Below, piece by piece: positions 18,448-26,991 of a stretch of 54,636 bases of DNA. Origin of the DNA: Lysobacterales bacterium (GTDB lineage Bacteria > Pseudomonadota > Gammaproteobacteria > Xanthomonadales > SZUA-36); assembly GCA_021648045.1 (NCBI GenBank), contig JAKITM010000006.1, positions 1 to 54,636 of the forward strand, read 5' to 3'. Both the position numbers and the translations under genes were made by a program. The stretch's first letter is position 1; each line of letters opens with the position of its first letter. The notes beneath the pieces were generated by a model. It was not told the DNA's origin, made no database searches, and was given only the letters and a program-made list of their open reading frames with translations.

Positions 18448-18527
18448 GTAGAGCTCACCGAATCAAAAGCCATGTGACCATCGGCCTCGGTCAACGGCTA
18501 GTGCTTTTCTCACCCGAAGTCGAAGTA
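18448..18527 (+). pseudogene. Decayed 80-bp copy of the metH AdoMet-domain sequence
   Basis: These 80 bases align without gaps to metH 14697-14776 with about 9 differences. In the metH frame it reads V-E-L-T-E-S-K-A-M-stop-P-S-A-S-V, where metH has Trp; a second Trp codon is also a stop (TGG to TAG), and Tyr, Ser and Glu codons are replaced. The changes are mostly G/A or C/T transitions, as expected for unselected drift of a duplicate. Similarity ends abruptly on both sides. With the intact metH, it brackets the DUF1800/DUF1501 pair in direct orientation. Confidence 0.85.
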
Positions 18528-18577
18528 AAGACATTGAGAAACAAGCTCTCTAATATTGCCACCCATTAACTCTAAGT

Positions 18578-19357
18578 TCAACATCCCAGCGCTCGCGAGC
18601 GTCTCTGGTAAGACAAAAGCAATAGATATACGCCAAATGCTGCTGCTATATGTTTGATCGAGTGTCCGCTGATAAAACTCAAAGCAGAAAACACCTGCGC
18701 ATCAAAGTGCTCAAAAACTTTAGCTAACAAATACACCAGCAACAACCACCAGTATCCACTTATTCGAGTAAATTGCGAGCTGAAGAAAATCAAAATTATG
18801 GGGATAACAACAATCGGTAGAAACTGAACTAGCGCATACAAGCGCAGATCGCCAACACCTTGACCTTCTGTATATTCCCAGTAAAAAACTGAGAAAACCC
18901 CAAGCAAAATCAATGGTATTAATAAGGTCTTGCCTACCCTTTCCGAAATAAATTCGCAAATCAGAATAGAAAACAAGGCCATAAAGGCAATGGTCATCGG
19001 CAATCGATCCCAAACCAGTGTTTGGTTATCAGGCCATAAGTGATAGTAACCAGAACCTAGTGCTACCAGGGCAACCCCGGCAAAAAACAGGGCGTATGAA
19101 AGCCGGGTTGAATCAATCAAAACTAATGACTTACTCACATATATATTGTAGAGCCCAAGGATGCCAACTATCGCGAAGCTTATGTTCGAGAATACATTCC
19201 AAAAATTTTGAATTCCAAATGCCAGCGTAACATCACTAAACAGATGGTAGCTGATGTCCTGCGGAATTGGTTCGATAAAAAGCATTGATATGCTTGATAT
19301 GGTCGTTAATATTGCAATTAACCACAGCCCAGTACTTGGGTTTTTAGCAGCCCTCAT
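18578..19357 (-). CDS. Ceramidase-like CREST-superfamily membrane hydrolase
   Basis: A 259-residue protein with about seven TM helices. It carries the alkaline-ceramidase/CREST signature set: NVFSNISF (Ser58, motif 1), GSGYYHLWPDN...VWDRLPM (His106, Asp117; motif 2) and GHSIKHIAAAFG (His232 and His236; motif 3). In this superfamily Ser, Asp and three His residues form a zinc-dependent amide-hydrolase site within the membrane. Substrate in bacteria is rarely known; ceramide or another amide-linked lipid is possible. It lies alone, 180 bp from the sulfatase gene on the same strand, at the edge of the envelope-modification cluster. Assignment to the superfamily is firm by motif; activity is inferred. 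Confidence 0.8.
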   Translation of the reverse strand: MRAAKNPSTGLWLIAILTTISSISMLFIEPIPQDISYHLFSDVTLAFGIQNFWNVFSNISFAIVGILGLYNIYVSKSLVLIDSTRLSYALFFAGVALVALGSGYYHLWPDNQTLVWDRLPMTIAFMALFSILICEFISERVGKTLLIPLILLGVFSVFYWEYTEGQGVGDLRLYALVQFLPIVVIPIILIFFSSQFTRISGYWWLLLVYLLAKVFEHFDAQVFSALSFISGHSIKHIAAAFGVYLLLLSYQRRSRALGC

Positions 19358-19537
19358 TTCTCACTCCTATAGCCTTTAACTTACATTCTAAACAATGCAT
19401 AGATGTCTGCATAGGAACTAAGGAGAAGCAAGCAGCAATATAGATACCCTAGCCTAGACTTCGAGTCGAGCTTTCAGCGAGCACAGGTGCTATTTTCCGG
19501 AGATACCGGGGCGACAGCTTATTTGCAATAAATTATC

Positions 19538-20902
19538 TTACTGTATATACCCCAGCGACTTTAAGCGCTCTAGCTGTTCCTCGCTGAGATCACTGGCTAC
19601 ATTCTTGCCCGCCACCGCTGCCTGCATTACTTCACAAGGGTCACCACCGGCAATAAGCTCCAGGGTCGTAAATAAATGCGCGAGAACTTCAGGGTGATCC
19701 AATGAGATGTCATTTTTTTCACCTGCGTCGGTTTCTAAATCGTATAAGCGTTCTGCAAACTCCGGACGACAATCTAGGTGATATTTATGGTTTTCGACAA
19801 TCATACCAAACTGGCGTTTATCCTTACTGGTCATCGCGGTTATGATAACCGGCCGCTGCACAGGAACAGGTTTCAATAAATTCACACCGTCAGTAATTTT
19901 CTCTGTTGGAATACCAACTAAAGATAATAAAGTCTTAAATAAATCAACATTTGAATACGGTAAATCTGTACGCCCTGCCTTAATCATCGCCGGATGATAA
20001 ATAATCATCGGAATTCTGATCACTTCTTCATATACCGTATCGTGCTGTATGCCACCGTGATCCATAAATTCTTCACCGTGGTCGGAGGTCAAAACAACGA
20101 TTGTATTTTTATCGATTCCTAGCCGCTGCAGTTGCTGCATCAATTGCTGGAACAGACTGTCTGCATAGTAAACCTCACCATCATACAGATCTCGCACACG
20201 CTTGAGTTCTTCCTCATTATGGATTTCGAATTTACCGTTGGTGGTTTTTTCAAACCTGCCTTCGTAATCCGCTTGATAAAATTGCGTGGCCATTTCTCGA
20301 TATTCGTAGGGCGTGTGCGGGGAAAGAAAGTGAAACCAACCAAAAAACTGTTGCTTGTGGTTATCTTCCAACCAACGCAGTGATAACTCCATTAACTCCT
20401 CATCATCGCCACTTTCCAATAACAAATAATCATCAAAGCCAACAGCGAAACCGCGCTCGGTCATTAATTGTTGGTTATCTGTATAACCTACCGTTTTATA
20501 ACCCGCCGCCGAAAAATTTGCCGCCAGAGTATCAGTGTCGTTTAAATTCCATCCGCGGAACACACGGAATGGTAGTTTTCCAGTCCATGCCGAGGCAAAA
20601 GATGTGGGTGTAGATTGCGCACTGCTGTAAGCATTTTCAAATACCAATGCACGACTGGCAAAAGCATCAATATTGGGAGAAGTTGGACGGGAATACCCAT
20701 AAGTACCCAGCGAGTCGCTGCGTAACGCGTCAAAACTCACAACCAACACATTATACTTGCCCTCGCCCTCTGGAAAGTAAGCCGCCACCCCTTCTCTCAT
20801 CTCAAGCCCAGCGGTTTTTTCCGAGCAAGCACCGAGCAACAGGCTGATCAATAAAATACTGCTTATCAATCCACCCAGATGTAAAGGTCTGTAATAACTC
20901 AT
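19538..20902 (-). CDS. Sulfatase-family lipoprotein
   Basis: A 454-residue lipoprotein: the signal peptide ends in LLLGAC with Cys26 and Ser at +2 (outer-membrane sorting). Sulfatase-fold motifs are VVSFDALRSDSLGTYGY (metal Asp58), SAQSTPTSFASAWTG (nucleophile region, Ser97), FLSPHTPY and VVLTSDHGEEFMDHGG (second metal site). The nucleophile motif lacks the Cys and the Arg of C/S-x-P-x-R, so formylglycine maturation is doubtful. The C-terminus SEEQLERLKSLGY is the tail motif common in this subfamily. The start at 20902 is set by an ATGA overlap with the stop of the upstream gene, which implies translational coupling; a longer reading from 20926 is less likely. Substrate is unknown. Confidence 0.88.
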   Translation of the reverse strand: MSYYRPLHLGGLISSILLISLLLGACSEKTAGLEMREGVAAYFPEGEGKYNVLVVSFDALRSDSLGTYGYSRPTSPNIDAFASRALVFENAYSSAQSTPTSFASAWTGKLPFRVFRGWNLNDTDTLAANFSAAGYKTVGYTDNQQLMTERGFAVGFDDYLLLESGDDEELMELSLRWLEDNHKQQFFGWFHFLSPHTPYEYREMATQFYQADYEGRFEKTTNGKFEIHNEEELKRVRDLYDGEVYYADSLFQQLMQQLQRLGIDKNTIVVLTSDHGEEFMDHGGIQHDTVYEEVIRIPMIIYHPAMIKAGRTDLPYSNVDLFKTLLSLVGIPTEKITDGVNLLKPVPVQRPVIITAMTSKDKRQFGMIVENHKYHLDCRPEFAERLYDLETDAGEKNDISLDHPEVLAHLFTTLELIAGGDPCEVMQAAVAGKNVASDLSEEQLERLKSLGYIQ

Positions 20903-22578
20903 GCTTTTTCTGCTCCCTCGGCCCACACCCCGGGGTGTGTCCTGTTAAATTTGCGTCTGAACTTCTGAAAAACTTTTTGCCCATCTAGGGCACGATTCAT
21001 GTACTCAGACTCTGCCAGCAAATGTAGGCGTTTTCTGACAGCCCGTAGCAACACTTTTTCCAGTTCAGGCTTATGCTTCAAAAACCGCAGCAGGGTTTTT
21101 TCAGCATGTTGATACTTGTCATTAAGCAGTGCGCTGACAATTTCCCCACTTGTGTGCTCAATTAATAATCGGTCCTTTGCCATCCAGAAATTATAGATTT
21201 TCTGTTCACTACTGCCCTCGGTAGTACTACCCCCGATATACCCCAGGCCACTAAGCGAGTCCATTTCTTTCGTTTGATTTACGGCTACCGCACTATTGTA
21301 TTTCCTAGCGAAACCATCAACTGGGTAGCCAGCTACTTCCAGTACTGGCTGAGCCGCCAGAAACTCAGGCATGAATATACTATCCAACGGCGCGCCGGGT
21401 AGGCTTTTTGCTATCGGCAACTGTAATAAACGCGCTAATGTTGGAAATATATCAACCACCGTGACTTGCCAGTCGGCAGGCATATCAGATTGGCCTTGGA
21501 TATCTGGCCCAGAAGCAATAAATACACCCACTGGTAGGTGGTTACCGGTCAATACAGATTGGTGTTGGGAGGAAAGGATGATCTCTTTCTTTGCCGACTC
21601 GAAGCCGTGATCTGAAATAATAATAAAATTAGCCTCAGAGCCAAACTTATCGATTAGATCGCCTATAGTTTCATCTACAAAGCGATAGGTTTCGGGGATA
21701 ACGTCCCCTAATTGGTGTTTTAACTCAGGGTCAGCGGGTTTGTCAAAGCCGCTGTCATCAAACTCGCGCCAGAACGAATGACTAGCAAGATCAGTTGAAC
21801 GCAAGTAGACGCTCACAAAGTCGTAGGCATCGGTTTGCAGATCAATCGCAGTGCGGCGAATGATTTCATCATTCACAAACAAGCGGTCAGCACGGCCAAT
21901 AATTAATCGTGCGGCCTTATAATGCTCATCATCAGGGTTATTAGCCTGTTCCGGGCGATAGCCCCATGCGTAATAGCGTCGCAAAAACTCTTCATGGGCA
22001 TCATCATCGATTAACTCCTCAACAATTTTATTAACCGAGCGCACACTGGAGGGCGGGAAAACGCTATCCGTATATTTTTGCATTGCCCTATCGGTGACCA
22101 CGGTACCGTGAATATCCTCGGCAGGCCAACTAACAAAGTAACCAAGGGCGGCAGTACGAAGTCCTGCCTCAGAGGCGATATTCCATAACGCCGGCTTCAC
22201 CCGTAAGGTCGAGTTAACCGGTTGCTTAGATGAAGTATCGTCAAAGGGGAACACATGATCAAGAACCCCATGTATACGCGGGTGCTCACCGGTAATAAAG
22301 GTAGTCCATACGGGTGGGGAGATCATAGCGCCCGGATTGATCAAGCCTCCATGAACACCAGCATCCATCAATTTCTTGAGGTTAGGAAGCTCACCGTTAG
22401 CTATCATTGGTTTTATTACACCCCATTCGGCACCATCAAGGCCGATTAATATTAATGGATGATCAAGTTCCCGCGGTGGCAGTTTTTGCTGTTGCTCACA
22501 AGCGGTTAAAATCAATAACAAAGAGATTAATATGATGGTCCGCAACTTGCAAAATAGACGGAGAAAATGATCAAGCAT
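20899..22578 (-). CDS. Alkaline-phosphatase-superfamily phosphodiesterase lipoprotein
   Basis: A 559-residue lipoprotein, lipobox LILTAC with Cys27 and Glu at +2. The type I phosphodiesterase/nucleotide pyrophosphatase core shows LILIGLDGAEW (metal Asp48), a nucleophile region ISPPVWTTFITG with Ser87 ten residues before the Gly, GVLDHVFPF, and IIISDHGFES (second metal site). It is the first gene of a two-gene minus-strand operon with the sulfatase. The start at 22578 is preferred because the lipoprotein signal begins there, and a TATAAT lies at 22610-22615 on the minus strand, inside the longer possible reading from 22620. Its C-terminal 110 residues are helical and Arg/Lys-rich. The target may be a phosphodiester or sulfate ester in the envelope. 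Confidence 0.85.
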   Translation of the reverse strand: MLDHFLRLFCKLRTIILISLLLILTACEQQQKLPPRELDHPLILIGLDGAEWGVIKPMIANGELPNLKKLMDAGVHGGLINPGAMISPPVWTTFITGEHPRIHGVLDHVFPFDDTSSKQPVNSTLRVKPALWNIASEAGLRTAALGYFVSWPAEDIHGTVVTDRAMQKYTDSVFPPSSVRSVNKIVEELIDDDAHEEFLRRYYAWGYRPEQANNPDDEHYKAARLIIGRADRLFVNDEIIRRTAIDLQTDAYDFVSVYLRSTDLASHSFWREFDDSGFDKPADPELKHQLGDVIPETYRFVDETIGDLIDKFGSEANFIIISDHGFESAKKEIILSSQHQSVLTGNHLPVGVFIASGPDIQGQSDMPADWQVTVVDIFPTLARLLQLPIAKSLPGAPLDSIFMPEFLAAQPVLEVAGYPVDGFARKYNSAVAVNQTKEMDSLSGLGYIGGSTTEGSSEQKIYNFWMAKDRLLIEHTSGEIVSALLNDKYQHAEKTLLRFLKHKPELEKVLLRAVRKRLHLLAESEYMNRALDGQKVFQKFRRKFNRTHPGVWAEGAEKA

Positions 22579-22757
22579 GGTAAATAAATCCGGCAGTGTA
22601 TAGCCCTGTATTATAACCAATCAAACCGCCTGAGAACAGTTAACAAAATAATAGAGATTGAAGAACTCGATTAGATGTAGGAAAATGCACGATTGATAGT
22701 ATCGTTAGCCATTCTCATCTAAAATGTAACGGAATACGCCGGAGTCGCAGTAGAAAA

Positions 22758-23424
22758 GTGCATATAGAAAAGCCTCGGAAATTCGCAAAGCTATACTTCC
22801 TCCTATTGTTTGTTATTGCTATTGCGACAATATCATCCTGCGATAATAACCTGATGATTATTGCCTCCGATCACGGTCAGGGCATGGGCGAAAACGACCA
22901 GTTCGGGCATGGCGCTTTATTATGGGAGTCTATTCTGAGGGTACCCCTGTTGATTGTCTATTTTCGCACACCTAAACAAGCTATCGTTGACCAACGGGTC
23001 GGCGTAGTTGACCTTAGTCCAACTATGCTGCAAGCTGCTAAGATTAAAATCCTGGGGAACATGTTCGGGCGCGCACTCTACCCTCTGGATAAGCCATTAA
23101 ATGGAAAAGACCGCTTGTACTACTCTAAAGTCAAATTAACGGAAAACCCTAGTGAAGTATATGCGCCGCTGGTACGACCCTACCGATCTTGCAATATACA
23201 TGGGTGAATTTAAGATGCAGCACCGAAAAGGCAGTTTTGAACTATTTACAACTGCAAGCACTGAAAATAAACTCAGCCCTATTCCCAAGGAAAAGGCAGA
23301 GTCACTGTTTTACTTTTTAAGCGACTCAGCCGAGGCATACTTAGAGAATGAAGGTCAAACACAAGCTGCTAAGCTGGACTCTAAAACCCTGAAAGAGCTT
23401 CAGGGCTTAGGTTATACACAATGA
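22758..23424 (+). pseudogene. Broken sulfatase lipoprotein gene (internal deletion plus frameshift)
   Basis: A GTG-started reading gives a signal peptide ending ISSC-DNN and then jumps directly to IIASDHGQGMGENDQFGHG, the second metal motif of sulfatases. The whole N-terminal half (first metal Asp and nucleophile) is missing. The reading then shifts frame near 23150-23210: the first frame runs out at 23207, while the adjacent frame from 23152 continues sulfatase-like sequence (RRWYDPTDLAIYMGEF) to the tail motif ELQGLGYTQ. The stop of that frame overlaps the next gene as ATGA, as in an intact operon, which shows this was a real sulfatase gene. Asp at +2 after the lipobox Cys would have retained it in the inner membrane. 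Confidence 0.85.
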
Positions 23425-24953
23425 GACTTGTCACAACCCTATTATTTGGTCTGCTGCTAACGGCTTGTAAACCCGCTGTTGAGGTTGAAGTGGTAGCTGA
23501 AAAAGGCCCTCTTGATTCCGGTATAAAACACATGGTTCTGATAGCTATCGACACGGTTCGAGCCGATACATTCTTTGCCCCAGATGAGCATAATTTCAAA
23601 GACCGTCTAAGCCCATGGCTGGAGTCAGCCCGTGTATATACCCAAGCCCAGTCTGTATCACCCTGGACTATACCAACTGTTGCAACTGTATTAACTGGCT
23701 ACCTACCAAATCAACACGGAGCAGGCAGTTTCCCAACCGCGCTTGCCAATCTAGACTTACAAACCCCTACCGCTATTCATTCATCAGTAAAAACCTTACC
23801 AGAACGCCTTTCCGAAGTAGGCTTTCGAGCACGCGCCGCCAGTTCACATCCTTGGTTATCGGTTAAGTTCGGTTTACAGCGAGGCTTTCGAAATGTAACC
23901 CTCATACAGTCCAGAGAAGAAATTGATGCTTGGTTTAAGAGCTTTGTAGGCAACTGGCAAGCCTCTAAAATTAACCAGCGAAATTTTGCCTACCTGCACT
24001 ACATGGAAGCGCATCAACGACATACCTCTAAATTCAAGAATGGCGCTTTTGCAGAGCTCACAAATGAACAGATCCAACGCGGCCTTGACTGGTCTAAATT
24101 AGATGCTTGTAAGCGAGGTACAGAGCGTAAAATTTGCCAACAGTATATTGTTTACACCAACGCCGTTCTTGATCTTAGAGATAGCATAGCCAATACCCTG
24201 GAAGTTCTGGAAACCAATGATTTTCTTAAAGATACTCTGGTGGTGATTTACTCTGATCATGGTGAAGAATTTCATGATCATTGGGCAGAAGCGACAGCCG
24301 ATGATACCGACCCACGCGGTTTGCATGGCTTCGGTCATGGTAATAGCATGTACCAAGAGCTGCTTCGAGTACCACTGCTGATTTGGAATCCTGCTGACAA
24401 CAAGGGCCGTGTCGTAGACAACCCTGTTAGCCTGGTTGATATTGTACCGAGTGCACTCAACTGGCTAAATGTTGACATTGGTGAAGACAAGCTCACCGGT
24501 CTGTTATTTGATGATGCCGAAAAATTAAGTGAGCGCGCCGTATTTGCTTCGCATATGGCCTATGGACCAGAACAAGTTGCAGTCCGCAAGGGTAGTAAAA
24601 AGTCCATCTGGAACACAGTAAATGACAGCCTCCGATATTTTGATCTCGTTGTTGATCAAAATGAAAAGAAACCCATTGAATCTGATGGTTTGGTCATGCT
24701 ATTTGATCAATTGAACTATGATTATTTTGAGATGAGCAGTAATGGTGTTGGTGTGCAACCTGAAATTAACGAAGAACAACTTGCGCACCTTAAAGCCATT
24801 GGTTATCTGCAGGGTGCAGAAAGCAATAACAACAGTGTAGAAACAACTCCCGGCCCGGCATTAGATCTCTCTGATATCAGTAATGCCGGCGCCGTAGAGC
24901 AAACAGAAACGATTGAAGAAGAAGATAATGATGATGATAAAAACCATGAGTAA
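23421..24953 (+). CDS. Sulfatase-family lipoprotein with Thr at the nucleophile position
   Basis: A 510-residue lipoprotein, lipobox LLLTAC with Cys16 and Lys at +2. Motifs are IAIDTVRAD (metal Asp44), SPWTIPTVATVLTGYLPNQHG (nucleophile region), HYMEAHQRH, VVIYSDHGEEFHDHW and GHGNSMYQELLRVPLLIW. Aligning on the invariant TG, Thr83 sits where sulfatases carry the formylglycine Cys, and the Arg of C-x-P-x-R is absent. That points to a phosphodiesterase/phosphotransferase-like chemistry instead of classical sulfatase action. A tail motif (LAHLKAIGYLQ) is followed by an acidic low-complexity end. It overlaps the broken sulfatase gene by 4 bp and the next gene by 8 bp, so the three form one operon. 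Confidence 0.88.
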   Translation: MRLVTTLLFGLLLTACKPAVEVEVVAEKGPLDSGIKHMVLIAIDTVRADTFFAPDEHNFKDRLSPWLESARVYTQAQSVSPWTIPTVATVLTGYLPNQHGAGSFPTALANLDLQTPTAIHSSVKTLPERLSEVGFRARAASSHPWLSVKFGLQRGFRNVTLIQSREEIDAWFKSFVGNWQASKINQRNFAYLHYMEAHQRHTSKFKNGAFAELTNEQIQRGLDWSKLDACKRGTERKICQQYIVYTNAVLDLRDSIANTLEVLETNDFLKDTLVVIYSDHGEEFHDHWAEATADDTDPRGLHGFGHGNSMYQELLRVPLLIWNPADNKGRVVDNPVSLVDIVPSALNWLNVDIGEDKLTGLLFDDAEKLSERAVFASHMAYGPEQVAVRKGSKKSIWNTVNDSLRYFDLVVDQNEKKPIESDGLVMLFDQLNYDYFEMSSNGVGVQPEINEEQLAHLKAIGYLQGAESNNNSVETTPGPALDLSDISNAGAVEQTETIEEEDNDDDKNHE

Positions 24954-26988
24954 GAGTTTAGGCTCACGGCCTGTGCGCAAACTTACATTCCTAGCGATTA
25001 TGCTGGTACTACTCGCAGGCTTAAGCGCCTGTGGTGAAAAAACCGATAATAGTCCGGCCGATTCCCGCCTGATCATTGTCGGTTTCGACGGTATGGATCC
25101 TAATCTTACCCAGCAGTGGATGGATGCTGGTGTGCTGCCCAACTTCAGCAAATTGGCTAAACAAGGCACCTTTCATCCATTGGCAACATCCAACCCACCA
25201 CAATCGCCCGTGGCCTGGTCAAGCTTTGCCACCGGCATGCCGCCGGGCGAGCATGGCATTTACGATTTTTTACGCCGAGATGCAGATACTTATAGCCCGG
25301 ATTTCTCTATCTCTAAAACCATACCTCCCGAAAACATCCTTAATATTTTTGGTTTGAGCATACCCTTAGATGAAGGCCAGATTATCAATCGCCGTCAAGG
25401 CGTTCCCTTTTGGTCGGATGTTGAAACTGATGGCGGTCGTAGTACGGTCATCCGGGTTCCGGTCACTTATCCGCCAGACCCCATCCACCGGATGATGGCC
25501 GGCATGGGCGTGCCCGATCTATTGGGAACCCAGGGTACATATACTTTATATACTACCCGCCCACTTGCCGCAGCCGGCACATCCAGCTCGCGGGTGGTAC
25601 GCATGCGTCCAAACCGTAGTGGTCGTATTGAAACTAGCCTTGAAGGCCCAACTGACCCACTGAATGAAGAGCATCAGGCTCTCTCTACCCCTCTGATTCT
25701 GGAGCCTGCTGCTAGTGGCGGGGCAAAAATCCAGCTCGGCGATGAAACCATTGAACTGGCCGTAGGTGAATGGTCTCCGTGGATCCGCGTTGAGTTTGAT
25801 GTCCTTGGTCCGATTTCCGTCAGCGGCATTGTCCGTTTGAACCTAGTGGCCGCTTATCCACGCCCGCAACTGTATGTTTCACCTATTAATATTGATCCGG
25901 AAGCACCGGTTGTGCCGATTAGTTCTCCTGCAGATTATGCGGCAGATCTTGCCGGCAGAATCGGGCTCTTCCATACCATTGGTATGCCGGAAGAAACCTG
26001 GTCACTCAACGAAAACCATATCAGTGATAAAACCTGGCTGGAAATGCTGAAGACCAACCTTGATGAACGCGAAGCCATGTTTTTTGATGCCATGGAAAAG
26101 AATGACTCCGAAGTTTTAGTTGGTGTATTCGTGCAAACAGACCGGGTATCCCATATGTTTTATCGTGGCATTGACACGGAGCACCCGCTTTACCCAGAAA
26201 CCGATGAGCTAGCCCGTGGTGCTATCGAGTGGATATATAAAGAAGCAGATCGGATTCTTGGTAAAGTGATGGCAAAAATGGGGTCGAATGACCGCTTGAT
26301 TGTGCTTAGCGATCACGGTTTTGCGCCCTTCCGCTGGTCCGTCAACCTTAACCGTTGGTTAGTCGATAACGGCTACCTGGTACTGAACGCTGGTAAAACC
26401 CAGTCCGGCATTGCCTTTAGCAATGTAGACTGGAGCAAGTCTACCGCCTACGCGCTCGGCTTAAATGGTCTTTACATTAACCGTAAAGGTCGTGAAGCCC
26501 ACGGAATTGTCGAAGAACCGGAAGCTAATGTCATCAAGGCCCGGTTAATGAAAGAGCTGCCTCGGTGGGTGTTCTCACCGCCACAAGCATCTGCAGCGGT
26601 TGCTTTAGAAGATACTGTAACCACGGAGGGTGAAGCTGGAGATGAAGCAGAACAGGAAATAGTGCCGCCCGTGGGGCAATCTGTTATCCGGCAAATTTTT
26701 GATGGTGATGTTATCTATGCCGGTAATGCAAACGGCGATGCACCTGATCTAGTCGTCGGCTACGAGCCAAGCTTCAGAGCCTCCTGGCAAACTACGCTTG
26801 GGGCTGTTCCAAAAGACTTGATTGAGCCAAATGATAAAAAGTGGAGCGGTGATCATTGCATTACCCCGGAAGCCGTTCCGGGTATTTTATTTACCAATTT
26901 CAAGCCTGAACAACCTATCTCCCAAATTGCCCAAGTAGCCGCCTATGCGCGCAAGCACTGGAAACAAAATCAGACTAAAACACCCTGA
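24946..26988 (+). CDS. Alkaline-phosphatase-superfamily phosphodiesterase-like lipoprotein
   Basis: A 680-residue lipoprotein, lipobox LSAC with Cys29 and Gly at +2. It has LIIVGFDGMDPNLTQQW (metal Asp48), QSPVAWSSFATG with Ser87 in the nucleophile position, VQTDRVSHMFYRG, and LIVLSDHGFAPFRW (second metal site). An inserted beta-rich region (about 215-310) separates the two halves. The start at 24946 gives a clean lipoprotein signal and an ATGAGTAA overlap with the upstream stop; an upstream TTG in frame is less likely. The same subfamily in other bacteria is annotated alkaline phosphatase family protein, with no known substrate. Paralogous in layout to the 20899-22578 product, on the other arm of the cluster. 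Confidence 0.87.
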   Translation: MSKSLGSRPVRKLTFLAIMLVLLAGLSACGEKTDNSPADSRLIIVGFDGMDPNLTQQWMDAGVLPNFSKLAKQGTFHPLATSNPPQSPVAWSSFATGMPPGEHGIYDFLRRDADTYSPDFSISKTIPPENILNIFGLSIPLDEGQIINRRQGVPFWSDVETDGGRSTVIRVPVTYPPDPIHRMMAGMGVPDLLGTQGTYTLYTTRPLAAAGTSSSRVVRMRPNRSGRIETSLEGPTDPLNEEHQALSTPLILEPAASGGAKIQLGDETIELAVGEWSPWIRVEFDVLGPISVSGIVRLNLVAAYPRPQLYVSPINIDPEAPVVPISSPADYAADLAGRIGLFHTIGMPEETWSLNENHISDKTWLEMLKTNLDEREAMFFDAMEKNDSEVLVGVFVQTDRVSHMFYRGIDTEHPLYPETDELARGAIEWIYKEADRILGKVMAKMGSNDRLIVLSDHGFAPFRWSVNLNRWLVDNGYLVLNAGKTQSGIAFSNVDWSKSTAYALGLNGLYINRKGREAHGIVEEPEANVIKARLMKELPRWVFSPPQASAAVALEDTVTTEGEAGDEAEQEIVPPVGQSVIRQIFDGDVIYAGNANGDAPDLVVGYEPSFRASWQTTLGAVPKDLIEPNDKKWSGDHCITPEAVPGILFTNFKPEQPISQIAQVAAYARKHWKQNQTKTP

Positions 26989-26991
26989 TAA

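Noticed and set aside
19499..19509. Copy of the 29321-29411 element (GGAGATACCGG)
   Set aside because: Only 11 bp are shared with the element and no inverted partner is seen; this is too short to call.
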